The notes under the pieces are model-generated. The model did not search any database. It was not told the origin of the DNA and was given only the letters and a program-made list of their open reading frames with translations. A stretch of 64,000 bases of DNA from Chaenocephalus aceratus (taxonomy: Eukaryota > Chordata > Actinopteri > Perciformes > Channichthyidae). This document shows, one piece after another, positions 23,791 to 34,990 of this stretch (the stretch's first letter is position 1; each line of letters starts with the position of its first letter). A program made the position numbers and the translations under genes. The DNA lies in NCBI GenBank assembly GCA_023974075.1, contig CM043799.1, positions 3,170,428 through 3,234,427 of the forward strand, given 5' to 3'.

Positions 23791-24432
23791 TTACATGTCT
23801 CCTATTTAGCACAGAGTATGATATCCGTGACATATGGATCTTAACAAAGTTCCGCTGTACATCCAGCGTACTGTATCTGACTTTATTTCACATGAGCTCC
23901 AGTGTGGAACCCCACTGCACCCCCTGGTGGATCAATGATCCTTTGCAGCTGGCTTCATAATATATACATTTATTTATCATGGGGGAGGTCTCAAGTCAAA
24001 CTGGAGGTTTTCCCTTGAGCGAGGGCAGATCACGTACCAATCACGGCCCTCGCGTTTCAAACTGTCTGAAATGAAGCGCTACATCTGTAACATTAACGGT
24101 TGCTAACAAGTGACTTCATGAAAATACTAAAGTCCACCTTTAGCTTAGCGGTGGTGACGCACAGCCATGGATTGTGATGTAGTTCGTTTATAGAATTTCA
24201 TTAGCTTTTCATGTATGCTGATCGCACTTAGGCTTCGAGATCACAAAGTGGTGTAAATATGTGGAGATTATTCTGCTGAACAAAACCTGTTAAGAATCAC
24301 AGACATGTGTTGGCCACAAAGTTTATTTTCTTTAATTAAACTTTTGTTAAGGTACCAGTAGCAATGCTAACTTCCGGGTTGGCCAACACAAATACTTCAT
24401 CACTGCAGCACTCGGAGTTACATGTAAATAGT

Positions 24433-24771
24433 CAACCCAGTCTCACGGCATTTCATGTAATCGTCACGAAATGAATTGTATCTATTGATTTGTGTTCACC
24501 AACACGATTTCCCCATTTTTTTCGTGTCACACAGAACGATTTTAAAAGCAATGTATTTCTATTGGTAGTAGTTTCGTGCCTGCACAACTTATAAAAGGGG
24601 CTCAGAGCCTCAGAATACTGAAATCTGTATTTTTGAAATCTTTTTTTCCTTCTAATTTATTATTATTTATCGTTCTGTGTGACACAAAAACAATGGGGAA
24701 ATCGTGTTGGTGAACACGAATCAATAGATTAATTTCGTGAATATTACACGAAATGCTGTGAGAGTGGGTTG
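24433..24771. mobile_element. MITE with CAACCCAGTCTCAC termini
   Basis: The left terminus CAACCCAGTCTCACGGCATT matches the inverted right terminus CAACCCACTCTCACAGCATT, and AAATAGT flanks both ends (24426-24432 and 24772-24778). An internal inverted repeat around GGGGAAATCGTGTTGGTGAA makes most of the element self-complementary. The AACCCAGTCTCAC end is shared with the 4.8-kb inverted-repeat element at 50494-55306. Confidence 0.82.
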
Positions 24772-24869
24772 AAATAGTTAACCATGTTAGCTAAGGTTAG
24801 CCATCTGTTCCTCTTAACATTTGTATTTTACATGGAAGTTTTAACATTTCTCATCTATGATTTTAAGAA

Positions 24870-25667
24870 ATGGAACTTACAAGTTCAGGATGGTCTGTAG
24901 TTTGGTATAGTGAAGTATTCATCAAGTATTCGAGATGGTCTGTAGTTAAAATCCCCATGCCCAGTGAGCCTAATGACTTTCGGCCTATAGCACTTACTTC
25001 ACTGGTATTGAAATGCTTTGAGCGTTTAGTTAAGAGGTATTTCATCTCACAAACATAGCACCTCTTAGATCCCATGCAATTTGCATATCAGGCATCTAGA
25101 GGGGTGGAAGATGATATCACAACCCTGTTGCATCTTCTGCAGACTCACCTCGAGAAGCCAAAAGCCCATGTAAAGATCTTATTTGCCGATTTGTCATCGG
25201 CTTTTAACGCCATCAAGCCTAGTATTTTAGCAAATATTTTAACTGAAGAATTCTCACTTGAACCTGGTCTGATCTCCTGGATCGTTGACTTCCTCAGCTG
25301 TAGAACTCAGCAGGTTAGAATAGACATGACACTTTCTGATACGATAACTACCTGGATAGGCTCACCCCAGGGATGTGTCCTATCCTCTCTTTTATTCATT
25401 TTATACACCAACTCCTGCATCAGCACTTTTCCCAACAGGCACTTTATTAAGTATGCAGATGATACGGCCCTGGTCAGCCTCCTATTTGATGAGGAAGAGG
25501 AGCAGGGAACTGTCCTTGATTTCTTTATCAACTGGTGTGAGAATTCAAACCTGCTTTTAAATACCTCAAAAACAAAGGAGATGGAAATAGATTTTAGAAT
25601 AGCACAATCGCCCAACCCTACTCTTTTAAATAGGGAGCCTATATCTGTTTTTTTATGTCTGTTCTTT
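24870..25667 (+). pseudogene. LINE reverse transcriptase fragment (Jockey superfamily, Rex/CR1-like)
   Basis: RT motifs appear in order: NDFRPIALTSLVLKCFERL, MQFAYQASRGVEDDITTLLH, FADLSSAFNAI (catalytic Asp), GSPQGCVLS and KYADDTALV (catalytic YADD, about 25449). An in-frame stop near 25057 separates the first block from the rest. No endonuclease is seen upstream and the 3' end is cut by the TTAA MITE at 25668, so it is a dead, 5'-truncated copy. Confidence 0.85.
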
Positions 25668-25902
25668 TTAACCCTCCTGTTGTCTTCAGGTCAAATCTGA
25701 CCGATTTACTATTTTCATCAATCATAACTTCTTTGTTTTACATTCGATTGCATTAAGGCTTAATGATATCCTTCACAGTAGACATTTGAACATATACAAT
25801 TGCTGATCACACTTTCATTGAATTTTGGATGATTTAGTCAACTTTGTAACACCCATGGTGTACACACACACACGCACACGCACACGCACACGCACACGCA
25901 CA

Positions 25903-25949
<47 letters not shown>

Positions 25950-26209
25950 GATGTGTTTTCCCCACCTTATGTGCCCATCCCCATAGATCACACCTGGCAC
26001 ACGCAATACATGTTCAGTGTATATTTACTGCAGTTTTTCATGTATACCAGTAGTCTGATACAATATGTACAGTTTGAAAGGGTGTTAAATTAAATTTGCT
26101 GATGATTAATGGTGTTTGTGTTAATGTAATCGCAGTTAAAACAGTCAAGTCAAATTTGACCGCTAACACCAAAGTAAGGGGGGGAACACGAAGACAGCAG
26201 GAGGGTTAA
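25668..26209. mobile_element. piggyBac-like MITE with TTAACCCTCCTG ends
   Basis: TTAA flanks both ends (25668-25671 and 26206-26209). The termini are CCCTCCTGTTGTCTTC and, inverted, CCCTCCTGCTGTCTTC, each followed by a GTCAAATTTGACC-type subterminal motif. A compound (CA)n/(CACG)n tract occupies 25862-25948. It is non-coding. Confidence 0.87.
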
Positions 26210-26507
26210 TCTATGTCTATGTTGTTGTCAGTGACGTATGTTTTATCTTTTTTAACCTGTTAAGCCCGGAAGCAACATCTTGCAAGAAACAGCGTCTGAG
26301 GGCTTCTTAACATTTAACAAACTATGAATGTGTCATACCCACTTAACGGGAAGAAACTCAGCTACCTGACAATATTAACTATTTTTACCGAAATAAAACA
26401 CAAGTCTAACGCCGAGCCTCTGAATTAGCACTAAGCGAAAGAGTGCTAACGCACTTAGCACATAACTCACGCTAGAAATATTGTATACTTCATCGGATCT
26501 GCACAAA
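26210..26507. other. Unassigned spacer between MITEs
   Basis: No coding region. It may be the remaining LINE 3' region or intron sequence. Confidence 0.4.
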
Positions 26508-26515
26508 CTATATAT

Positions 26516-27824
26516 CAGAGATGTTCACAAGTCTTTTTTTGCAAGTCCAAGTCAAGTCTCAAGTCTTTGGTCACGAGTCCAAGTCAAGTCTCAAGTCTTT
26601 GTGGGGTGAGACTTGATCAAGTCTCAAGTCTTTGGTCACGAGTCCAAGTCAAGTCTCAAGTCTCTAAAAAAATAAAAGTCTCATGTCTCTTCTGGTTGTA
26701 ATAAGCCTTCTATCGTCTGCTGCTATCCAGTCTGTTAAGAATACTGCACAGCTATATCTAAGAAATTCAAAGCATTTACTGTGTTATTATCACTCCTATA
26801 TCTATTAGCATACAGTATCAGTACTGATTAGTGGTTTGTTATATGATCACTTTAAACAGGCTATTGCAATGCAATATGAGGACAAACATCACACTTTAGC
26901 TAAATGCAAATAACTTATAAGCAAAACACTTCAGAATCAGAAATCAGTATCACAAATACTTTATTAATCCCCCGCAGGGAAACTGTTAAAAGTACTTAAA
27001 AGCGGGTAATGATTAAGGTTACCGACCTTTTTTATGTCATGTCAAGAGTTGGATGTCAACGCCACTCAACTCAAACAAGTGTGACAAGCAATTCACTAAT
27101 CTTTTCAAATATCAGTTACAAAGCTAGTAGCAAGCTAAGTTAACATTACATAGCTGATGCTGAGCTAAACATGTTTGCTAACCGTCCATATGCGTTAATG
27201 TGACTGACCTCTCCGGGTGACTTTTCAAGTGCCTGATGAAATTCGACGTTGTTGCGCCAGCATCCTTAATTTTGATATTACAGACTTTGCAGTGTGCGCT
27301 CCTTTTGTTGGTGCCTGCCGGCGTTTTGTTTCGAAGTTTTTGTAGTTGAACCTAATTACAAGCAGTACAGCTGCAGGTGTGCCGCCGGTCGCCATGGTGT
27401 TACTACGAGGTAGTAACATTACGCACGTCTGCGTAATGAGCCCGGCTAAAATAACTGGATGGCCTACCTGCCTGTCAGCCTTCCATCTGGGCACAAACTT
27501 ATCTCGTGCCCTCATTGGTCATGTGCGCGTTCGTGTGTGTTGGAGGAGGCGGGCTCTATAAGGAAGTAGCAGCCTCTAGCAGATTATCTCCGGTTGTGTA
27601 TTTTCAAATTCTAGCGATCTCGAGCCGGTTTCTCTCAAATGTACCTACCCCACCTTTAATACGCCAAAAATAGAAAACACAATGATTGTTCACGAGTCCC
27701 AACACACGAGTCTAAGTCGAGTCTGAAGTCTTTTGGTCACGAGTCCAAGTCAAGTCTGAAGTCTCTGTGTGTGCGACTTAAGTGCGACTCGAGTCCGAGT
27801 CGCAGACTCGAGTCCCCATCTCTG
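26516..27824 (-). mobile_element. hAT element with BED exon remnant
   Basis: The exact 8-bp target duplication CTATATAT lies at 26508-26515 and 27825-27832. Termini share CAGAGATG and are followed by arrays of CAAGTCTCAAGTC (left) and GACTCGAGTC (right). A minus-strand BED finger lies at about 27195-27305 (HCKVCNIKIKDAG...SNFIRHLKSH). No catalytic core remains. A LINE-tail-like motif (TTATTAATCCCCCGCAGGG) sits at 26960. Confidence 0.88.
27195..27305 (-). pseudogene. BED zinc finger of a hAT transposase
   Basis: The minus-strand frame reads HCKVCNIKIKDAGATTSNF and then IRHLKSHPER, a canonical BED finger with CxxC and HxxxxH spacing. It is open only locally; no start or downstream transposase domain is present. 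Confidence 0.7.
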
Positions 27825-27934
27825 CTATATATCATACGAAATCTGAGATTCCATGGATTCCAAAGGTATAAGTATCATCACTGTGCGACCAAAACCCGCG
27901 GCAGCGAAAGCAAAACCAGACAACACACAACTTA

Positions 27935-28200
27935 GCTTTGTTTGTTTGTTTATTTATTTAAAGGACAGTGCACATTGATCAACATTGCTGTAAACGTGCT
28001 AGCAGGCTAATTTTCAACTGTTGTCCTCTTGGCAAGATGTAAAAATAACCAAAACAAGACTAGAGAAATAAAAACATAATGAAAAAAAATACACACATTA
28101 ACAGACAACAACAGCACAACAATTAATAGGAACAGACACACATGCAAACAGATGAAATACTATCATATCATACAGTTAAAAGTGTTCACATTTTTTATTG
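27935..28200 (-). repeat. Probable retroposon 3' end, inverted
   Basis: TTTATTTATTTAAAGGACAG followed by an A-rich, non-coding body looks like the reverse complement of a retroposon 3' end. I cannot name the family. Confidence 0.35.
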
Positions 28201-28224
28201 CTTAAAATACAGTTCTTAAGATAG

Positions 28225-28985
28225 TAGGGGTGTAACGGTATATGTACCCGTACCGAAATTATTCGGTACGGGCCCTTCGGTTCGGTACACAAAGTGTACC
28301 GAACGAATACAACGTTAAACGTAAAAAATTGAGAACGTGAACAACTTCTTGGAAGTAATCTCAGGTGCTGCGTCGCAGCATTCTGAGTAATTTGCTCACA
28401 TTGGGTTCAACGCGTCATAGAGCGAGCAAGTCATTTAATTGGACGAGAGGCATACTATGAGAGCTGGTCAGAGGGATGCGTTCCAATGTAGTCAGTAATT
28501 TGAGGAACTGTCGAAATGATAAAGTTGAGCTCGAAAATCCTCCAGCATCATTAAAGTCTCCGGTTTGGGAATATTTTGGTTTCGCAGTTACGTACAAGGA
28601 TGACGGACAAAGACAGGTGGACCGAATCAAAGCTGTTTGTCGGCATTGTTCAACTAAAATTGATTACACAGCTGGCGATACATCAAACTTGCACACTCAT
28701 TTGAAAAGGCATCACCCGAACGTGAATATCACCGGTACCAAAAGAAAAAAGACTGAAGTGCAAACCCAACTCCCACTAGCATTTAAGCCTCCAACACTCG
28801 GAAAAAATTCAGACCGAGCCAAAGCTATTACAAACGCCAAATATCCTTATGTTGCCATGTTAGCAAAGCGCTACCTGGCTGTATCTGCTACGTCTGTCCC
28901 TAGCGAGAGGGTGTTCTCCACACCAAAAAAAAAAAAAAAAAAAAGCGTCTCAATTCTTGAGAGGAGTTTTGTCTTTATGTCATGA
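28225..28985 (+). mobile_element. hAT element, internally deleted, right end missing
   Basis: The left terminus TAGGGGTGTAACGGTA at 28225 is followed by a GGTACGG-rich subterminal region and then by a BED-plus-C-terminus fusion frame (28476-28985). No right terminal repeat could be found. Confidence 0.65.
28476..28985 (+). pseudogene. ZBED1-type hAT transposase with the catalytic core deleted
   Basis: This 169-codon frame begins with a BED finger (SPVWEYFGFAV, CRHCSTKIDY, SNLHTHLKRHH). It then jumps directly to the hAT C-terminal dimerisation motif (YPYVAMLAKRYLAVSATSVP, SERVFST). Full ZBED1-like proteins have several hundred residues of catalytic domain between these parts, so an in-frame internal deletion has fused the DNA-binding and dimerisation ends. 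A poly(A) run then adds lysines and a stray tail. It could not catalyse transposition; whether the frame is translated is unknown. Confidence 0.75.
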
Positions 28986-28989
28986 TAGA

Positions 28990-29640
28990 GAGATACAAAT
29001 ACTGAATAGTTTAGATGAGAATTAAAGGCATCGAAATGCCAGGTTAATAGTATTTATCATGTAAACAGGGAACATGAATAACCCGATCTCTCTGTGCTCA
29101 TGTAAACACCATGATGTCCATGTAGAGATGCAGTCAATGTGTTTTACTGGAGCCTCAGTTCGATAAGAGATTATTTTCTGAGTTCTTTAACTTCGGTACT
29201 CTCTCTCTCAAAATGGTAATGTGCATTACGTTTTAATTATATACTCATACTTCTTATCATTCAGAAGCTTTTTGTGTGTATTTATGTTTTACTGAGTGCT
29301 TATAGGCAATTTCCATCCCAGTATTCAGTTAACTATTTATTTTCTGTGCACATTACATAGATATTCTACCTACTGCTTGGGACTTTGAGTCTTCAAAATG
29401 TCCAATGCCACAGACTGGGACTTACTTTAGAGTCAGTTGTATTTACATTCAGTATGACTTGTTATGATTAAATGTGAAAGAGTATACTGCTCAATAAATA
29501 ATTATCACTTCACCACCTCTCTTGACATTTAGGCGCTTGAGAGTGAGTCAGAGGCAGAACACAGGGACAGTGGAGAGAGGTCCATTGCTGAGGTGAGTGA
29601 TGAAAGGGAAATGACAGTTTAGAGTTCATTTCGGAAAATG
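28990..29640. other. Unassigned sequence
   Basis: No exon or repeat boundary recognised between the hAT remnant and the next LINE. Confidence 0.45.
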
Positions 29641-29770
29641 TTTGTCTTTCTCACATGCCTGCCACGATGGTCCTTCAGAATTGTTTTTTAAACACTAATC
29701 TCACTTTCGCGAAGTTTGCTGGTGACTCTAGAACAGCTGACAATGTATGTGTGTTGATTAAGAGGAAAAG

Positions 29771-30253
29771 GTGCTTGGTATTTTTATTGTTGTTACTATC
29801 AGGAAATGTCCAGGTCCAGGTCCACCGAGCAGTATTAGTCAAATAGCTACTCCTGCTGATTTTATATCTAGATCTGGGCTAGGTTTAATTCATTTAAATG
29901 TGCGTAGTCTGTTACCTAAATTAGATTTTGTCCGTATTTGGGCGAGTTCGACTGATGCTGATGTCATTGTCTTATCAGAAACGTGGCTAGATAAATCCAT
30001 TTTGGCCTCTGACATTTACATAAATGGTTACAGTGTATATCGTACTGACCGGCCTAAAAAAGGTGGTGGCGTTGCCATTTATGTGAAAAATAAGTTTTGT
30101 GTAACTAATATGGTTTCCAAATCTGTTAGTAAACAGCTAGAATTTTTAGCCGTGAATATTGAGGTAACAAAGGGTCAACAGCTCATGGTGGTGGGCTGCT
30201 ACAGGGCCCCTTCGGCTGTCAAGGACTCTTTATCGTCATTGGCAAGGAAATAG
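29771..30253 (+). pseudogene. LINE apurinic endonuclease, N-terminal part
   Basis: The frame shows the endonuclease motifs LIHLNVRSLLPKLDFV, VIVLSETWLD (catalytic Glu), YRTDRPKKGGGVAIYV and VVGCYRAP. The protein breaks at 30253, where the following LLGDFNWDW motif lies in another frame, so a frameshift splits the domain. Confidence 0.82.
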
Positions 30254-32289
30254 TGCTGCTTGGTGATTTTAATTGGGACTGGTTAACTTCTGTGTCAGAG
30301 GATTTTAAAAACCTGTGTACCTCTTTGAATTTTACCCAGATTATAGACAGTCCTACTCGCCCAAATATTAAGTCCCCAAATAAATCCTCCTTAATTGATC
30401 TAATTTTAACAAATGTTCCACATAAATACTCATCTGTGGGAGTATTTGCTAAATCAAAGTACTATTTGTCGGTTACCACAGAAAACCTGAATAATCCTAG
30501 GAAATTTTGGAAAGCCATAACATCGATTTCCACTGGTGATATCCCAAATGAGCTACCTCCATGCCTTACCACAGCATCTGGCTCTATATCAGACAGGGCT
30601 ACTATGCTAAATTGCTTTAATGAGCATTTTGTGTCTTGTGGCTCTCTGTTTGGCTGTGTGGCTCCTGTGAACGCTCCAATCCTTGACTCTGAACAATGTG
30701 GTCTGGAAAACCCTTTCAGTTTTACTCCTTTAACTGTTGGTATTGTTCATGAAGCATTATCCAAGTTAGATCCTAGGAAACCGGCTGGCCCGGACAACGT
30801 AGAACCTTTCTTTTTAAAGATAGCTGCAGATTTTATTGCTCCACCTCTTACTTCTCTTTTTAACCTCTCCCTCAGCACGAACACAATTCCAAAAGTATGG
30901 AAGTCTGCTCATGTCCTGCCTTTACTGAAAGGAGGGGAGGCAACTATTTTAAATAACTATAGGCCAATCTCTAAATTGTCAGTTCTGGTTAAGGTGCTCG
31001 AACGCTTAGTGAGTGAACAAGTAAAGGAGTTTTTATGTACAAATGATATCCTGTCTAAACATCAGTCAGGATTCAGAAAGAAACACAGCACCATCACTGC
31101 GACAATGAAAGTGGTGAATGACATTACTACTATTTTAGATAATAAGCAGAGTTGTGCAGCTCTGTTTATTGACCTTTCCAAAGCATTTGACACCGTTGAT
31201 CATCGCATTTTAAAGCAGAGGCTACTCAGTATTGGCATATCCAGCAATGCAGTGGGGTGGTTTGTGAACTACCTCTCTGAAAGGTCCCAATGTGTTCATT
31301 TTGATGGACTGTCTTCTGAATGGTTAAACATTTCTAATGGTGTACCACAAGGTTCTGTTGTAGGACCACTTTTATTCTCCATATATATTAACAGTGTAGG
31401 TGATAATGTGGATGAAGCTACTTTACATTTTTATGCGGATGATACTGTGATGTATTGTGCAGGTCCCTCCATTAAAGAGGCTGTTGTTAAATTACAAGCT
31501 GTTTTTAACACTATTCAGACTCAGCTCTCTGAATTAAAGCTTCTTTTAAATGTGGATAAAACCAAGGTAATACTTTTTTCAAAAGCTAAAAAGACACCAG
31601 AGCCTGTTTTAGATATTGTAACTACGCAAGGAACAAAACTTGAAGTTGTTGCCTGTTACAAATACCTTGGTATCTGGCTTGATGATTGTCTCTCTTTTAA
31701 ACTTCATGTCAATAACCTGCTTAAAAAACTGAGGGTTAGGCTAGGTTTCTTTTTCAGAAACAAGTCCTGTTTCTCGCTTGAGGCCAGGAAAAGGCTAGTC
31801 ACTGTGACCTTTTTACCTGTGCTGGACTATGGTGATTTGTTGTATATGAATGCACCTGCCAATTACCTGAGCAAATTGGATGCTGCGTATCACAGTGCTC
31901 TGAGATTTGTCACAAATTGTAAAGCGCTTACACATCACTGTACACTGTATACCAAGGCAGGTTTACCATCACTCTCTGTACGGAGGCTCAGTCATTGGTC
32001 CACGTTTATCTATAAAGCTTTGTTGGGTAAACTCCCGTATTATATCTGCTCTCTGATAAGACAGAGAGTTGCAAGCAGCTATTGTCTGAGGTCACATGAT
32101 GTAGTCTTGTTAGATGTGCCAAGAGCAAGAACTGTCTTAGGTAAGACAGCTTTTATGTGCGCAGCTCCACTTGCTTGGAACAATCTTCAGCAAGAATTGA
32201 AACTGAGCAATCTCATTCCTCTGCATGTTTTTAAAGCTAGGGTAAATGAAATGCTTGCTGATACAATGGGCACTTGTAAATGTCTATAA
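30253..32289 (+). pseudogene. LINE ORF2: end of endonuclease plus reverse transcriptase
   Basis: This 678-residue frame starts with the endonuclease GDFN motif and a LIDLILTN motif. It then passes into the RT linker (NNPRKFWKAI) without the SDH catalytic motif, so roughly a hundred residues appear deleted in frame. The RT is otherwise long and open: [61 protein letters not shown] and FYADDTVMY (31432-31443). A C-terminal LDYGDLLY and AAPLAWNNLQ region follows. The RT motifs look complete but target cleavage should be lost. Confidence 0.88.
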
Positions 32290-32440
32290 CTATGTATCCT
32301 GTAAATATAATGTATAATGTCCTTTATTGTTTTATGTTTCATGTGGAACCTATATGCTGCAGGTCTCCCTTGAAAAAGAGATCTATGATCTCAATGGGAC
32401 CAATCTGGTTAAATAAAGGTTTGAAATGAAATGAGAGTAA

Positions 32441-32700
32441 ATTGTGATGTGGACTCTCATCTCAGAATTTTATGGAAATCAGTGGGGACATTGAACAGGA
32501 AACATTTCAGTCAAGGGGCATCATATGACCAATATAGACAGAAGAGCAACATTTATTTGAACATTCAAGTCAATGACACCATTCCAAGGTGAACTTAACA
32601 TCTGTATGGAGTCAGATCAGTCTCAATATTAATAAATGCTCACAGAAGGATTCACAAATTTATTTTGCGATTTATATATAAATGACTCCACAACAATATC
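32441..32700. other. Unassigned spacer
   Basis: Between two LINEs; no coding signal is seen. Confidence 0.4.
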
Positions 32701-33468
32701 TCTCAATGCACTCACAAATTCAGTCTGGCTTTAGAACACATCATAGCACAGAGACAGCTCTGGTTAAAGTCACAAATGACATTCTAATAGCCTCAGACAA
32801 GGGACTTGTCTCTATTCTTGTTTTTGCTCGATCTCAGTGCTGCATTTGATACTATCGACCATGATATCCTATTGCAAAGACTAGAGCACTTAGTTGGCAT
32901 ACAGGGAACTGCTTTAGGCTGGTTTAGGTCCTATCTATCTGAACGCTCTCAGTTTGTACGTGTTAATGATGAATCTTCCACGCAAACCAAAGTTAGCCAT
33001 GGAGTGCCACAGGGCTCAGTGCTCGGACCTATTTTGTTCACATTATATATGCTTCCGTTAGGCAATATTATAAGGAATCATTCTGTAAACTTTCATTGTT
33101 ATGCGGATGATACTCAACTATATTTATCAATCAAGCCTGATGAAATTAATCATCTAAATACAATTCAAGACTGCCTCAAGGACTTAAAAACGTGGATGAC
33201 CTTAAACTTTTTGATGTTAAACACGACCAAAACTGAAGTTATTGTACTTGGCCCGAAGAATCTACGAAACAAATTATCTAAAGATATACTAACTATGAAT
33301 GGCATTCATTTGGCCTCCAGTGAGACTGTAAGGAATCTTGGTGTTATATTTGATCAGGATTTATCCTTTAACGCCCACATAAAATCAATTTCAAGGACCG
33401 CCTACTTCCATCTACGTAACATTGCAAAGATCAGGCATATCTTGCCTCAAAACGATGCAGAGAAACTA
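32700..33468 (+). pseudogene. L2-like LINE RT, first part (interrupted by gypsy insertion)
   Basis: RT motifs include [16 protein letters not shown] (catalytic Asp), [28 protein letters not shown] and [10 protein letters not shown] (YADD at 33100-33111). The coding sequence is cut at about 33468 inside the segment preceding LIHAFVTSRLDYCN, which resumes after the gypsy element at 38706. An upstream frame break occurs near 32800. Confidence 0.88.
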
Positions 33469-33470
33469 GT

Positions 33471-33903
33471 TGTTGTGACTCGACAGATATGTTAGGATTA
33501 GTTATGTTTTTGAAAGTAATCTTTCCTGTCATTTCAGATCCCACAGTTCCTGCCTTTGTGTGTTTCCCGCCCGTGAGATTGCTTGGCCCTGCCCTGATTG
33601 TTTTCACCTGTGCTCATCCCCCTCACCTATATATAGCCCTGGTGTTTCTTTGTTCCTTTGTCAGTTCGTTATGTTTCATGTCGTGAGCACCCAGGCCTTT
33701 TGACTCCTGATACCTACCTTGAGATTTAGACCTTTTGTCAAGTGAGTTTTTGTGTTGCTGTACAACCTTGTTTTGGCTTTTTATCTACTTTTTATTTTTT
33801 GTGAAAGTACGATTTAGTTTGTGATTAAAGAACATTCTATTTTTGGACATCTGTCTCCGAATCCTGCTTTTGGGTCCTGCATCCTGTATCTCGGTTCATA
33901 ACA
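33471..33903 (+). repeat. 5' LTR of the gypsy element
   Basis: It starts TGTTGTGACTCGACAG and ends GGTTCATAACA, and contains a TATATATAG promoter-like motif. It matches the 3' LTR with only about ten differences or small indels by eye. Confidence 0.88.
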
Positions 33904-33921
33904 GTACGAACTGACCAAAAT

Positions 33922-34990
33922 ATGGACCCAGCGGATTCAGAGACAGTGAAGATAGCTCTGCGAGCTCAAGGAACAAGACTACACCAGCATGAGGAGCAGC
34001 TGGGCGCCATCAACCTGGGGGTGAGGGAACTGACCAGCCGTCAGGAAAACTTTCAAGCCTCCGTCAATACTCAGGTGAATCACCTTGCCGAACAGCTGCA
34101 CCGTGTCCTCGCTCACCTGGAAGCTGGTTCATCCCCTCAGCACCCTGCTGTTGCTCACACACCTATTGTTCCAGCTGACCATGTGCCACTCCATGCTCCA
34201 CCGCCTCGTCTGGCATCTCCAGAGCGATTCTCCGGAGATTCCGGTGACTGCCGCCCTTTCATTGTTCATTGTGATCTCCATTATAAATATAACCCTGCTG
34301 CATTCCCCACTGATCACTCCAAAGTGGCCTTCATGGTGAGCCACTTAACGGGGAGAGCAGCGGCCTGGGCTACGTCCAAATGGGCGAGAGATTCATCTAC
34401 CTGTAATTCTCTGGATGTATTTACAGACACTCTCACCAAGGTGTTTAATCGCACGGCTCCTGGAAGGGAGGCAGCCAGGAGCACTGATGCAGATTAAGCA
34501 GAGTCAGTGCAGAGTATCGGACTATGCCGTTGAGTTCAGGACCCTTGTAGCAGATAGTGGCTGGAATTCTGCAGCACTGCTCGACGCCTTTTTGTCTGGT
34601 CTTTCGGATTCCATTAAAGACCAGTTAATACCTTTGGACCTCCCAGAAGACTTGGATTCTGTCATTGCACTGGTAGTTCGAATAGACAATAGACTGGCCG
34701 AAAGACAAAAAGAAAGGTTCAAGAATGTGGCACGTCTGCCTCGACACCAAGGGGACACACCAAGCCATCGTCCCGCCTGGAGACCTCCTACCGATACTCC
34801 TCCTGAGAGAAGAGTGCTCCCTAGTGTCTCAGAGGAGCCCATGCAGTTGGGTCGGGCTAAGTTGACTCCGGAGGAACGTCTTCGGCGCATTCAGGAGGGC
34901 AGGTGTTTTTACTGTGGGGAGCAGGGGCACCTCCTGGCTTCATGTACAGCAAAATATCGGGCTCATCAGGGACGAGGAGGACCCTGGTGA
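33922..34990 (+). pseudogene. Gypsy gag, frameshifted
   Basis: The start ATG at 33922 opens MDPADSETVKIALRAQG, with a coiled-coil-like segment and a capsid-like domain (AFMVSHLTGRAAAWA). The reading frame is lost near 34480 and capsid sequence resumes in another frame (SDYAVEFRTLVADSGWN). That frame ends with a CCHC zinc knuckle, CFYCGEQGHLLASC (about 34904-34945). The last part overlaps the start of pol. Confidence 0.87.

Larger units (their letters stand above)
29640..32440 (+). mobile_element. Jockey-superfamily LINE (L2/Rex-like), near-complete 3' part
   Basis: An endonuclease frame (29771-30253) and an RT frame (30253-32289) are followed by a 3' end with CTCAATGGGACCAATCTGG and TTAAATAAAGGTTTGAAATG. 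This is a familiar terminus of teleost LINEs. The 5' UTR and any ORF1 are not evident. Coding damage makes it inactive. Confidence 0.85.
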
